The notes: generated by a model not told the origin, from the sequence alone. DNA of 64,000 nt from Actinomycetaceae bacterium (GCA_030538185.1 JAUNUK010000005.1:1-64000), one strand, 5' to 3'. Shown: positions 29,431 through 38,564, numbered from the stretch's first letter. Program-made: numbers and translations.

Positions 29431-30825
29431 GTGGAAATCACGCACGACAGCAAGGCAAGACACCTGCATTCGCATACGCATGCGCACAATCACGCACATG
29501 CGCATGGACCGTTGCACATGGTTAAACGTAGGCGAGTGCAGGTGATCTTGGCTTGTATCGTTATCCCTCTGCTCTTGGCGACCCTTGTCGGGCTTTTCGC
29601 GTTGTGGCCCAAAGACACTTCCAAGGTGCGAAGTCTGCCTATTATTGGGGCTGATTCCTCGGTTGCCGAAGGTACAGTTAGCGACCTGCATGTTGCTAAA
29701 TGCAAACCCAAAGAACTGTCCCATATAGACGATTCTGTTTTGGGTACCCCGGAGTTAGCTGATAAAAAACGTGTCCTGGGGCTTGCGCCGGGAGCCGATC
29801 TCACCGGAGATTCTCTGCGTGAATCCATCATTCAAGATCTCGGTACGGATGCGGCATCAATCTCTCTACTGCGCTTTGCAGTATGCGCCAAAGTGACGAA
29901 AGGTGAAGGTAGAGGGCAGGTGATGCCCGTTTCGGTTCCCAGAGAAGTTTTAGCCAATGGCATATCCGTGGGAGACCGCATCCAAATGATCTACAACCCC
30001 TCATCACGTGCACAGGGCACCGCTTACCACTTTTGGGATTTTAAACGCGGATACGAAGTGGGATTCTTGGCTTTCTTATACGTCGCCCTCGTCCTGGCTG
30101 TTGCCCGCCTCAAAGGAGGGGCTGCCTTGGTGGGCTTGCTGGGATCCGTTGGGGTGATCGGAGTTTTCACCGTGCCATCCTTGCTCGATGCACACTCGCC
30201 CCTTCTGGTTGCGATAGTTTCAGCCTCGGCCATGATGTTTATCTCCGTGTACCTGGCCCACGGAATATCCATACGTACCACAACGGCTTTGCTGGGCACG
30301 TTTGCAGGTCTTGTCATCACATTTTTGTTGGCAGCCTGGGGGGTATCAGCCTCGAACCTGACAGGTGCCTCAGAAGAAATCACCCTCGGTTTGGTTGCAG
30401 AGTTGCGTGGGCTGTCCCTGCAACAGATCTTGTTGGCAGGCATGGTTGTGGCTGGCTTGGGTGCCCTAAACGACGTGACAATCACGCAGGCGTCTTCGGT
30501 GTGGGAGCTCCATGCTGCCAACCCCCGCATGTCCAGAAGGGCTATCTGGGTTTCCGCCATGCGCATTGGCTCGGACCACATCGCATCAACGGTTTACACG
30601 CTGGCTTTTGCCTTCGTGGGGGCCGGTTTGCCATTAATCATGTACGCCTTCATGACTGATCGTCCCGCCCTCGACACCCTCTTGAGCGCCAGCATTGCTG
30701 AAGAAGTTGTCAGGACCCTCGTTGCCTCGATAGGCCTAATCGCGTCGATTCCGCTGACCACGGCCGTGGGAGCCGCCCTCGTGCATGTGGCCCCTCGCAA
30801 GGCGGAAACCCAGGAGCTTGCGTGA
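29431..30825 (+). CDS. YibE/F-family membrane protein with His-rich N-terminus
   Basis: A 464-residue membrane protein of the YibE/F-like family. The cytosolic N-terminus is exceptionally rich in histidine (about ten His within residues 11-29), then one membrane helix, an extracytoplasmic domain of about 150 residues and seven or so further helices with LGALNDVTITQASSVWELH, a typical family motif. Function in the family is not established; a link to metal or to secretion is speculation from the His run. It begins 18 bases after glyS with a GTG and overlaps dusB by four bases (GTGA). Confidence 0.75.
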   Translation: MEITHDSKARHLHSHTHAHNHAHAHGPLHMVKRRRVQVILACIVIPLLLATLVGLFALWPKDTSKVRSLPIIGADSSVAEGTVSDLHVAKCKPKELSHIDDSVLGTPELADKKRVLGLAPGADLTGDSLRESIIQDLGTDAASISLLRFAVCAKVTKGEGRGQVMPVSVPREVLANGISVGDRIQMIYNPSSRAQGTAYHFWDFKRGYEVGFLAFLYVALVLAVARLKGGAALVGLLGSVGVIGVFTVPSLLDAHSPLLVAIVSASAMMFISVYLAHGISIRTTTALLGTFAGLVITFLLAAWGVSASNLTGASEEITLGLVAELRGLSLQQILLAGMVVAGLGALNDVTITQASSVWELHAANPRMSRRAIWVSAMRIGSDHIASTVYTLAFAFVGAGLPLIMYAFMTDRPALDTLLSASIAEEVVRTLVASIGLIASIPLTTAVGAALVHVAPRKAETQELA

Positions 30826-32072
30826 AACCAAAAGCAGTCAACATCGGGGCTATCCGTTTAGACACACCCCTCATACTGAGCCCTATGGCAGGGGTGACGA
30901 ACCCTCCTTTTAGGAAACTTTGCCGCGAAGCCAGCATGAGAGGCATTCCCGAGGGCGTCACGTTGAAAGCCCTGTCTCGAGGCGAATCCGAAGAAGTACC
31001 TGCTTCAGACATAGCACATGGCAGCGGAGTGGCACCCGTGGGGCTCTATGTGGTCGAGATGGTAACCAGTCGTGCTTTAGTTGAGGGACACGCCTCCACG
31101 CATGCGATCCTCACGCCAGAACCCGGGGAAACTGTGCGCAGCGTGCAGCTTTATGGGGTTGACCCGGGGACTGTGGCGCGTGCGGCAGAGATCTCGATAC
31201 AACGGGGATACGCCGACCATATAGATCTAAACTTTGGCTGCCCAGTACCCAAGGTCACGAAAAAAGGCGGGGGCTCGGCACTGCCATGGAAACTCGGACA
31301 CTTTGCTGAGATTGTGGGTGCAACGGTTGAGGTGGCGCGCAGGATGTCGGTTGACAGGGACGTGCCCGTGCCCGTAAGTGTCAAGATTCGTACAGGTATC
31401 GATGATGAACACACGACGTATCTGGATGCTGGGCGACTTGCCCAAGATGCCGGTGTGGATGCGGTGACCCTGCATGCGCGCACGACTGACCAATTCTATT
31501 CGGGCGAGGCCGATTGGGAACGTATAGCTGCTTTGGTCGAAGCCCTGGACGTGCCGGTATTCGGCAATGGGGACGTCTTTGATGGGGACTCGACGCGCCG
31601 GATGATGGAAGAGACAGGATGCGCTGGTGTCGCTATCGGCAGGGCGGCTCAAGGCAGACCTTGGGTGTTTGAAGAGATAACTGCTGCCTTGTGGGGGAGT
31701 CCGGTTATGGTTGCCCCGCGCCTGGAGGAGATTTGTGAGGTCATGCGTCAGCACGCTGCGGGTCTAGTCGAATACTTCCAAGACGAGACTGCGGCAATGA
31801 AGGAGATGCGTAAACATACAGGGTGGTACCTGCGGGGTTTCCGGATTGGTGGAGAAGCAAAACGTGGTTTACATCAGATTCTGACCTTGGACGACTTGCG
31901 CAAGCGCCTGGACGCGTTAGACCAGGATCAGGACTATCCCGATGCTGCGCGTGGCATACACGGTCGCACTGGACAGCCACGTCGCCCCCACCTTCCTCAC
32001 CGTTGGTTGGAGACACGGACCATTGACGAGGATGCCCGTGCGGTTTTGGCTGGTGCAGAGCTCGGGTACTAA
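30822..32072 (+). CDS. dusB: tRNA-dihydrouridine synthase
   Basis: FMN enzyme that reduces uridines in the tRNA D-loop. The 416-residue product has LSPMAGVTNPPFRKLCRE at the N-terminus, the catalytic cysteine in LNFGCPVPKVTKKGGGSAL, VKIRTGIDDE and FGNGDVFDG, with a C-terminal helical domain. An insertion of about 40 residues (about residues 39-78) separates FRKLCRE from GLYVVEMVTSRALVEG, which are nearly adjacent in most homologues; it holds a copy of the dispersed word. The GTG start overlaps the stop of the YibE/F gene. Its 3' end overlaps the convergent GH13-like gene by four bases. Confidence 0.92.
   Translation: MKPKAVNIGAIRLDTPLILSPMAGVTNPPFRKLCREASMRGIPEGVTLKALSRGESEEVPASDIAHGSGVAPVGLYVVEMVTSRALVEGHASTHAILTPEPGETVRSVQLYGVDPGTVARAAEISIQRGYADHIDLNFGCPVPKVTKKGGGSALPWKLGHFAEIVGATVEVARRMSVDRDVPVPVSVKIRTGIDDEHTTYLDAGRLAQDAGVDAVTLHARTTDQFYSGEADWERIAALVEALDVPVFGNGDVFDGDSTRRMMEETGCAGVAIGRAAQGRPWVFEEITAALWGSPVMVAPRLEEICEVMRQHAAGLVEYFQDETAAMKEMRKHTGWYLRGFRIGGEAKRGLHQILTLDDLRKRLDALDQDQDYPDAARGIHGRTGQPRRPHLPHRWLETRTIDEDARAVLAGAELGY
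30944..30957 (-). repeat. Dispersed 14-mer, one mismatch (G at the variable position)
   Basis: CATTCCCGAGGGCG on the plus strand. Read in dusB as I-P-E-G-V, within an insertion absent from most homologues. Confidence 0.75.
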
Positions 32073-33364
32073 ATGCGTGGAGCGTGAGCGCTTAGGCGTT
32101 GTGGGGTTTGGGGGCTGCGCACTTCACACCACAAGGTGGTTTCCGGATCGATAACTCGAGATGTCAGCACCTGGTTGGAAGTATTGGGCCTTGAGGAGTG
32201 TATGGGCACATACTCTTCGGGCAAAGTAAAGGGCTGGTTCCCGGTGTTCATGGCCACGAAAATAGAGCCTGACAGCAAGGTCAATACCTGTGGGGCGACT
32301 GCGGGTGCCTCCACGAGGGAAAAGGCCTTGATGCCTATCTGTGCTTCTTTGCGCAAGGCAAGTAAGTGAGTGAAGGACTCAAAGGCAGAGCGGTGTGTTG
32401 TCGTGATCAGTTCGGAGATCTGCGTAGCCATTTCCAAACAGGCATCCCTATCGGATTCTTCAATGCCCAGTTCATCACCTTGGCGTAAGAAGAGGGCACC
32501 GGGCAAAGCGGCTGCCATATAAGTCATGGCCAGAGTGCGTGCAGCAGAAGGGTTCCAAGCCCAGGTTTCCACCAGGCCTTCATCGCGGTAAGGCCGGCGA
32601 TTATATGGAGGTGAAACCATCCAGCCCGAGGCTTGACCGTGATTTTCGTGTTCTTTGCATGATGCTGTAAGGCGTGTGGAGATCTCGTCAGAGGCGAAAG
32701 GTGTTGTGACCAGGCGGTCATCACGAAGCAGGTGTGCCCAGTCCTCTTCAAGATGCCATTTCATCGACCCTGGGTATGCGTGAGAAGCTGCCATGGCCAA
32801 GGGGGTTTCCCTTTGACGCATAACAGCCCCGGCTTCCAAATCACGCAACAGTTTTGTGTATTGTTCAAAATCTGGGTAGGGGTTTGTGGCGGAATACTCT
32901 AAAAACATGCCCAGATCCAGCAGATCTGCGCCGCTATCGATGGCAGTCAAACCTCGGCGTAGCACTTGGTCCGCATCGCCCTCGAGACCTTGACCTTGGC
33001 GTGGTGGTTCAGGGCGTGGCCCAAACTGAGGTTGTGTCGCGCCTCGCAAACGAATTACGGTACGCAGGCCGAGATCTTTAGCCCGCTTGATGGCGTCCTT
33101 CAATGCATTGAGATCCGAAGGGGAGTCGAAATCCAGATACGAAGGCCTGAACAAGACGGCGTCTGCGCCTAGACGGTGTGCATATGCCCAGTTCTCTTGT
33201 AGCTCTCCAAGGGCTTGCCGATCGAGAAGGTCATGGTACTCGTAGATAACAGCGGAAACCCACCAAGAGGCCGCATCCGGATATTTCTTGCGCAAAAGCC
33301 GAGTGCTCGTTAGGGGCATGCTGTTCGAGGACGTCATCCTCTTATTCTTACTCACAACGGGCAT
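32069..33364 (-). CDS. GH13 (alpha-amylase)-like protein, probable pseudoenzyme
   Basis: A 431-residue cytosolic protein with clear remnants of the GH13 alpha-glucosidase barrel: SWWVSAVIYEYHDLLD (compare WW..AVVYQIYPRSF), LGADAVLFRP, AKDLGLRTVIRL, and ALPGALFLRQGDELGIEESD, the strongest family motif. The expected nucleophile region (..GxRxDxx.) is replaced by GADLLDLGMFL, the beta-3 NH end and HD pair are absent, and the protein is shorter than active enzymes, so hydrolytic activity is unlikely. The start is uncertain: no ribosome binding site stands before 33364, and ATG 33337 is an alternative. No glycan genes are adjacent. Confidence 0.6.
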   Translation of the reverse strand: MPVVSKNKRMTSSNSMPLTSTRLLRKKYPDAASWWVSAVIYEYHDLLDRQALGELQENWAYAHRLGADAVLFRPSYLDFDSPSDLNALKDAIKRAKDLGLRTVIRLRGATQPQFGPRPEPPRQGQGLEGDADQVLRRGLTAIDSGADLLDLGMFLEYSATNPYPDFEQYTKLLRDLEAGAVMRQRETPLAMAASHAYPGSMKWHLEEDWAHLLRDDRLVTTPFASDEISTRLTASCKEHENHGQASGWMVSPPYNRRPYRDEGLVETWAWNPSAARTLAMTYMAAALPGALFLRQGDELGIEESDRDACLEMATQISELITTTHRSAFESFTHLLALRKEAQIGIKAFSLVEAPAVAPQVLTLLSGSIFVAMNTGNQPFTLPEEYVPIHSSRPNTSNQVLTSRVIDPETTLWCEVRSPQTPQRLSAHAPRI

Positions 33365-33460
33365 TTTCGTGGGGGAGTAGGAAAAACATGATAAATCTGG
33401 CTCGGTTCTTCATGCCTTTGCGTGTGGCTGGTGTTGCGTATGTCGCGATAAGCTCTTGGC

Positions 33461-34813
33461 GTGCCAATCGAGATGCCTGACTTGCCTGATTCCATCCCTA
33501 ACCTCGCCTACGGTCAAGTTTCACATGAACGCCGTGTGGAGGAAAGACACAAACCGGGATCGAGAACCAATTTTGAAAGGGACAGGGCTCGCGTGTTGCA
33601 CTCTGCAGCCTTGCGCCGTTTGGGTGCAAAAACGCAGGTGCTTCGCCCTTCTTATCAGGATTTCATTCGTACGCGTTTGACGCATTCCTTGGAGGTCGCG
33701 CAGGTTGGCAGGGAGCTGGGGAAGGCCTTGGGTTGCAACCCTGACGTTGTGGATGCAGCGTGCCTCTCCCACGATTTAGGACACCCGCCTTTTGGGCACA
33801 ATGGCGAACGTATCTTGGCGCGGATTGCTGCGGGTATTGGCGGTTTCGAAGGCAATGCGCAGACTTTACGATTGCTTGCGCGCCTGGAGCCCAAGGTGGT
33901 TGATACTGACGGCAGGCCTGCCGGGTTGAACCTGACCAGGGCGGCCCTCGATGCGACCGTAAAATACCCCTGGACCAGGTATAAGGGTCCCGAAGCGGGC
34001 GGGTCTGAAAAATTTGGGGTCTATGAAGATGACCTTGAGATACTGTCGTGGATGCGCGGCGATGTCTTGGAACTGGATTCGGACAAGCGCTACAAACGCT
34101 GCATTGAAGCGCAGGTCATGGACCTATCTGACGATATTGGGTATTCAGTCCACGATGTCGAAGACGCGATTCAGATGGGGGTCTTGGACCCAAAGTCATT
34201 GGATCCGCAGTCATCCTTGATGGCCGATGTGTTGGCGACGACGCGGAAGTGGTACAAGACCACCTGGAGTGATAAAGAACTACTGGAGGCATTTTCGCGG
34301 CTGGCATCTTTGGATTCCTGGCTTGGGAGCTTTACCGGGACCTACGGCGACCTAGCGGCATTGAAAGATATGACGTCCCAGCTCATTGGCCGTTTTGTGG
34401 AGGCGGCGCACAATGCCACCAGGGAAGTTTACGGCCCAGGTCGTTTGACCCGTTATTCAGCGGATCTGGTTATTCCCGAAACCACGTGGCAGGAAATAAC
34501 GGTGCTCAAGGGCTTGGCTGTGCATTTCGTGATGGCCCCGAGAGAAAAGACCGTGGATCACTTCAATCAGCAAGACACGCTTAATGACCTGGTAGGCGTG
34601 TTACTGGAGGCTCAGGAAAGTGGTGAACATGCCCTTGAGGAGCCCTTCGCTGCCCTGTGGTCTCAGGCAGGTGCAGGCGCTGGTGACCTCCAAACCGACC
34701 GGGATGCAGGCAGGTTGAGGGCAGTGATCGACCAGGTCGCTTCCTTGACGGACGTTTCTGCCCAAAGATGGCATGCACGTTGGTGTGGTGTGCTCAGGGC
34801 GCGACCCGTCTAG
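33461..34813 (+). CDS. dgt: Deoxyguanosinetriphosphate triphosphohydrolase-like protein
   Basis: HD-domain dNTP triphosphohydrolase that releases tripolyphosphate from dNTPs. The 450-residue product has the N-terminal RTNFERDRARVLHSAALRRL, HD ligands in RTRLTHSLEVAQVG and SHDLGHPPFGHNGE, and the later DLSDDIGYSVHDVEDA. The start codon is probably the GTG at 33461, with ATG 33473 as an alternative; neither has a strong ribosome binding site. It precedes dnaG by nine bases, the usual dgt-dnaG arrangement of actinobacteria. Confidence 0.92.
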   Translation: MPIEMPDLPDSIPNLAYGQVSHERRVEERHKPGSRTNFERDRARVLHSAALRRLGAKTQVLRPSYQDFIRTRLTHSLEVAQVGRELGKALGCNPDVVDAACLSHDLGHPPFGHNGERILARIAAGIGGFEGNAQTLRLLARLEPKVVDTDGRPAGLNLTRAALDATVKYPWTRYKGPEAGGSEKFGVYEDDLEILSWMRGDVLELDSDKRYKRCIEAQVMDLSDDIGYSVHDVEDAIQMGVLDPKSLDPQSSLMADVLATTRKWYKTTWSDKELLEAFSRLASLDSWLGSFTGTYGDLAALKDMTSQLIGRFVEAAHNATREVYGPGRLTRYSADLVIPETTWQEITVLKGLAVHFVMAPREKTVDHFNQQDTLNDLVGVLLEAQESGEHALEEPFAALWSQAGAGAGDLQTDRDAGRLRAVIDQVASLTDVSAQRWHARWCGVLRARPV

Positions 34814-34822
34814 ACTTAGGGC

Positions 34823-36880
34823 GTGGCGGGGATGATAAAACGTGAGGACATCGATGCGGTTCGGGCAGCAACGCGCATTGAGGACATTGTGGGCCAGCAC
34901 GTCACCCTGCGCACCGCAGGCGTCGGTTCCTTAAAGGGTCTATGCCCTTTCCATGACGAAAAAACTCCCTCTTTTCATGTGCGTCCCGCCCTCGGACTGT
35001 GGCATTGTTTCGGCTGTGACGAAGGTGGGGACGTCTTTTCTTTCGTCCAACGCATTAACCATCTGTCCTTTACCGAAACCGTGGAAATGTTGGCTGAACG
35101 CTGCGGAGTTTCCCTACATTTCGAGGACGGCAAGCCAGGGGCGCGTTCCGGGATGGAACCGGGGCGCAGACAGCGCTTATTGGATGCTCACCGCATGGCA
35201 GAGGAGTTTTACCGGCAACAGTTGTTGACGGGAGCTGCCGCCGCTGCCAGAGATTTCCTGGCCGCCAGAGATTTCGGTCCCGATATTTGCGGGGTTTTTG
35301 GTGTCGGATATGCGCCATCTGGTTGGGACGAACTGCTGCGTCACCTGCGTTCCAAAAACTTTACAGATGCGGAACTGGTGATGGCCGGTTTGGCGGCAGA
35401 AGGCAGTCGCGGGATCTATGACCGTTTCCGCAATAGGCTCATGTGGCCAATCAGGGATTTGACGGGGGCGACGGTCGGTTTCGGGGCCAGAAGGCTTGAC
35501 GAGGACGAAAAAAGCCCCAAGTATCTCAATACGCCCGAGACACCGATCTATAAGAAATCGCAGGTACTTTACGGTGTGGATATCGCCAAGAAGGCCATAG
35601 CCACAACCCGGCGCTGCGTGATTGTGGAGGGCTACACGGATGTTATGGCGGCCCATCTGGCGGGCGTGACAACTGCCGTGGCGACTTGTGGGACGGCCTT
35701 TGGTGATGAGCATGCTCGCATTGTGCGTCGCCTGGTGGGTGCCACGACGGATGTGGCATCTGGGGTTTTGCTGTCCTCTGGGACAGTTCGCGGCGGGGAA
35801 GTGGTTTTCACCTTTGATGGGGACGAGGCTGGGCGCAAGGCTGCTTTGCGTGCATTTGCCACCGATCAGACCTTTGCAGCCCAGACCTTTGTTGCGGTTG
35901 AGGCCAGTGGCCTAGATCCTTGCGATTTGCGGCTACAAAAAGGTGACCAGGCGATTGTGGATTTGGTTGCGAGCCGGGAGCCCTTGTTTGCTTTCGTGAT
36001 TCGGTCGCTACTGGCTCAGTTTGATTTGTCGACGGTAGAAGGGCGAGTTCACGGTTTACGTGCCACGGCACCCATTGTGGCCCAGATCAGGGACAGGGCT
36101 TTGAGACACGGGTCCCCGCGGCCGCGGGCCGGCGGGTGGGCAGTGGATGACCCCGCGGGGCGCGGTGCTGGCGGCCCGGCCAGGACGGCGCCGATGGGGG
36201 GGGGTTCCGGTGGGGGGTCCAGTGGGGGTGTGCGGCGTGCAGGGACCCGGTACGTTGATGACGCTGAGGCGCCTCCTGATGATTTTGGGGGTTCTGCGGG
36301 TTCGGGTGGTTCTGGTTGTCGTGCGGCGGGGGCTGTAGGAGTGCCCGTGGGGGTGCCGAGGGGCGCTTTGGAAGACCCGGTTGTGCGCGTGGAACGCGAG
36401 GCGCTAGAAGCACTTTTGCAGTACCCGCAGTTCTTGGCAGATTCGTCTTTCGATGCCCTGGATTCGGATGTCTTTACGCAGCCTGCCTACAGGGCGGTCG
36501 CAGACGCCGTGAAGGCTGCAGGAGGGCTGGCACAGTTCCACACGCTTGTGGCCCAAGCGCAAGGGGCTGGCCTTGCGGACCCAGTGGCTGTGGCGGCTCA
36601 GAAATGGGCTGTTGAAGTGCGGTCTTGGGCAGGCGAACACATGGTTCCTGTGCTGACCCAACTGGCTGTGGCACCTTTGCCGCAGGATAAAGACGACGGC
36701 ATGGAGTCCTACGCACAAGGCGTGGTGAAGGCACTGGTGCGTATGGCCCTGACCCGCCAGGTCGGAAAGCTGCGCTCGGCCTTGCAGAGGACTAAACCGG
36801 AAGAAGACGGCTACAAGGAACTCTTCGAGAAACTACTAAACGTAGAACAACAACGCCGCTCCCTGGAGCCAGATTGGTGA
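34823..36880 (+). CDS. dnaG: DNA primase
   Basis: Synthesises RNA primers for replication. The 685-residue product has the N-terminal zinc ribbon (CPFHDEKTPSFHV...HCFGCDEGGD, about residues 39-65), the core with YLNTPETPIYKKSQVLYG, and TOPRIM motifs VIVEGYTDVMAAHLAG and TFDGDEAGRKAA. A Gly/Arg/Pro-rich low-complexity linker of about 80 residues (about 430-510, bases 36110-36360) with locally high G+C separates the core from the DnaB-binding C-terminal domain. GTG start at 34823. One GCCCTCGG word is at 34988. Confidence 0.94.
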   Translation: MAGMIKREDIDAVRAATRIEDIVGQHVTLRTAGVGSLKGLCPFHDEKTPSFHVRPALGLWHCFGCDEGGDVFSFVQRINHLSFTETVEMLAERCGVSLHFEDGKPGARSGMEPGRRQRLLDAHRMAEEFYRQQLLTGAAAAARDFLAARDFGPDICGVFGVGYAPSGWDELLRHLRSKNFTDAELVMAGLAAEGSRGIYDRFRNRLMWPIRDLTGATVGFGARRLDEDEKSPKYLNTPETPIYKKSQVLYGVDIAKKAIATTRRCVIVEGYTDVMAAHLAGVTTAVATCGTAFGDEHARIVRRLVGATTDVASGVLLSSGTVRGGEVVFTFDGDEAGRKAALRAFATDQTFAAQTFVAVEASGLDPCDLRLQKGDQAIVDLVASREPLFAFVIRSLLAQFDLSTVEGRVHGLRATAPIVAQIRDRALRHGSPRPRAGGWAVDDPAGRGAGGPARTAPMGGGSGGGSSGGVRRAGTRYVDDAEAPPDDFGGSAGSGGSGCRAAGAVGVPVGVPRGALEDPVVRVEREALEALLQYPQFLADSSFDALDSDVFTQPAYRAVADAVKAAGGLAQFHTLVAQAQGAGLADPVAVAAQKWAVEVRSWAGEHMVPVLTQLAVAPLPQDKDDGMESYAQGVVKALVRMALTRQVGKLRSALQRTKPEEDGYKELFEKLLNVEQQRRSLEPDW
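34988..34995 (+). repeat. GCCCTCGG word, core copy
   Basis: Exact core in dnaG next to the zinc ribbon, read as R-P-A-L-G-L. Confidence 0.7.
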
Positions 36881-36886
36881 GACGAG

Positions 36887-37078
36887 ATGAACAATGTAAT
36901 TGAGGTCAAAGCAATTGAGTGGAAGCACGGCTGGGAGCTCCATCTAGGCGGTCGTGCCGTGACCCAGGTCGGCAAGCTGAAGAACGCTGTGCAACAGGTT
37001 CATGATTATCTCGACACGGTTGAGCCCGAGGTCAATCACGACGATTGGGACATTGTGATCACGCAGGCTACGGCTTGA
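36887..37078 (+). CDS. Small protein, HicB-like fold suspected
   Basis: A 63-residue protein six bases after dnaG. The sequence WKHGWELHLGGRAVTQVGKL followed by a helix VHDYLDT resembles small HicB-like proteins of actinobacteria, which usually pair with a HicA toxin. No HicA-like partner is visible next to it, so the assignment is only a fold suggestion. GAGACGAG precedes the ATG. Its placement suggests cotranscription with dgt-dnaG. Confidence 0.5.
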   Translation: MNNVIEVKAIEWKHGWELHLGGRAVTQVGKLKNAVQQVHDYLDTVEPEVNHDDWDIVITQATA

Positions 37079-37086
37079 ATTGACGG

Positions 37087-37160
37087 TGCCCCCTGTGGGG
37101 CTCGAACCCACGACCAAAGGATTATGAGTCCTCTGCTCTGACCGACTGAGCTAAGGGGGC
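37087..37160 (-). tRNA. tRNA with CAT anticodon (Met elongator or Ile2)
   Basis: On the minus strand a complete cloverleaf starts GCCCCCTTAGCTCAGTCGG and ends with GGGGGCA; the acceptor arms pair fully, the anticodon loop is CTCATAA (anticodon CAT) and the T-arm is GTGGGTTCGAGCCCCAC. It is not the initiator (no GGG/CCC anticodon stem). The TTGGTCG stretch after the anticodon arm resembles tRNA-Ile2, which needs lysidine modification, but elongator tRNA-Met is equally possible. The CCA end is not encoded in full (CCG follows the discriminator). Confidence 0.88.
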
Positions 37161-37214
37161 CTGAGTATCTTAGCAAGAAAGGCGACCCTGGATTCAACCA
37201 GCTAGGCTTGCCTC

Positions 37215-37715
37215 ATGTCCCGCAAAACAGATTTCTACCCTCCCAAACACATACAAGATTTGCTTGAGCGCCCAGATAGACGCGGCGTTTATGTGATTTT
37301 CGAGGGCGGCCAAGCACTTAATGCGGGAACAAACCACCTGAGCCTAATCACCGATGATGCCTTGGTTTTTAACGAGCCTTGGTGCAAGGTACAACACCTC
37401 ATCTTCGATGCCGACATGGATACCATGAACCTTGCCTGGGCAGACCCCTCACGCCCAGCCATGTCCTTCAAGAAACCAGAAACACAGTGGTTGCCGCACT
37501 TCGGTGAAATGTCTCGTGAACGATTAGCTCACACCCAGGTCGCAACTGTTATTGACACCCTGGACGATGGGACCCAGCTGCGTGCCACCGTCAGGCGTGA
37601 CATCAACGGCGTCCTCTTTTCCGAAGTTATCGCTTTAGGTGTTATCACCCCTGAATGCGAACAACGCGCAGCCACCTTGGAAAACCAGGTGCGAGAAATG
37701 GCTGGATTGGACTAA
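37215..37715 (+). CDS. Unrecognised cytosolic protein
   Basis: A 166-residue soluble protein without signal peptide or membrane segment; I do not recognise a family. Visible features are a mixed alpha/beta composition, a Trp-rich middle (NEPWCKVQHL, MNLAWADP) and a C-terminal helix. It begins 55 bases beyond the tRNA gene and its stop lies two bases before the exonuclease start, so the two are probably cotranscribed. A near copy of the dispersed word (TCGAGGGCGG) lies at 37300. Confidence 0.6.
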   Translation: MSRKTDFYPPKHIQDLLERPDRRGVYVIFEGGQALNAGTNHLSLITDDALVFNEPWCKVQHLIFDADMDTMNLAWADPSRPAMSFKKPETQWLPHFGEMSRERLAHTQVATVIDTLDDGTQLRATVRRDINGVLFSEVIALGVITPECEQRAATLENQVREMAGLD

Positions 37716-37717
37716 CA

Positions 37718-38320
37718 ATGACCACACCACAATCACGAGGGCTTCACGCTACACGCGCATACGGTTTCCTACCGGCCTGGACAGACCTTCAAGAGACCCC
37801 CTTTGTTGCCGTAGACTTCGAGACTGCAAACCGTCGCGGGGGAGTATCTGCTTGCCAGATTGCTCTCGTGAAATATGCGAACGGACAGGTTGTGGAGAGT
37901 TTAAACACTTTATTGAAACCACCACCCGGTTGGGACAGCTTTGAGTTCACCTACCTGCACGGGATTTCGCACAGCGATACCCTAAATGCGCCCTCCTGGG
38001 TAGAAGTTGTCGACCAGATCACCGACTTTGTGGCCAATAGTCCTGTCTATGCCCATAATGCCCAGTTCGATTCGCGAGTTTGGCGGCAACTGGACGAACA
38101 CTTTGACACGCGTACCCTGCCATCTCGCTTCTTTTGTACCTATTACTTGGCGCGTAGGGCCATATCTGGCCTGGAAAACTACAAGCTACCCACGGTCACC
38201 CAGGCTTGCGCCCCAGATTTTGTCTTGAACCACCACGAGGCAGGATCGGATGCGCACGCCTGCGCCATGATAGTCGCCAGCTTGCAGGCTGACCCATCTC
38301 TAGCCACGCGACTTGGGTAA
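37718..38320 (+). CDS. DEDD-family 3'-5' exonuclease (DnaQ-like)
   Basis: A 200-residue nuclease domain with all three exonuclease motifs: ExoI in FVAVDFETANRRGG, ExoII in VYAHNAQFDSRVW, and ExoIII HEAGSDAHACAMI with the HxxxxD spacing of DEDDh enzymes. No polymerase or BRCT domain is attached, so it is a stand-alone proofreading- or RNase-T-like nuclease; substrate unknown. The ATG at 37718 directly follows the upstream stop. It lies between two tRNA genes and close to rtcB, which is at least compatible with RNA processing. Confidence 0.82.
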   Translation: MTTPQSRGLHATRAYGFLPAWTDLQETPFVAVDFETANRRGGVSACQIALVKYANGQVVESLNTLLKPPPGWDSFEFTYLHGISHSDTLNAPSWVEVVDQITDFVANSPVYAHNAQFDSRVWRQLDEHFDTRTLPSRFFCTYYLARRAISGLENYKLPTVTQACAPDFVLNHHEAGSDAHACAMIVASLQADPSLATRLG

Positions 38321-38397
38321 TAAATGTGCCAATGAACTCATTGGTCCCGGTGATTGTGCGCTTGGGTGAAAGTTTTGCTAAGCTTTCATGCGTTCAT

Positions 38398-38469
<72 letters not shown>

Positions 38470-38474
38470 CAGAA

Positions 38475-38508
38475 GAAGGGGAGTGCATATGCACTCCCCT
38501 TCAACTTT
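38475..38508 (+). terminator. Terminator after tRNA-Asn
   Basis: A perfect 28-base palindrome (14 bp arms, 38475-38488 and 38489-38502) starts five bases after the tRNA and is followed by AACTTTCC. It may also end the convergent rtcB transcript from 38565. Confidence 0.75.
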
Positions 38509-38564
38509 CCCATTGATTACATGACTTTGCTACCTGGGAATACATATAAAGTCCTTGCCCCGAG

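Noticed and set aside
36110..36360. G+C-rich low-complexity stretch in dnaG as a foreign insertion
   Set aside because: The frame stays open, and flexible Gly/Arg/Pro linkers are common before the DnaB-binding domain of actinobacterial primases.
36887..37078. HicAB toxin-antitoxin pair
   Set aside because: No HicA-like gene is adjacent; only the small HicB-like protein is present.
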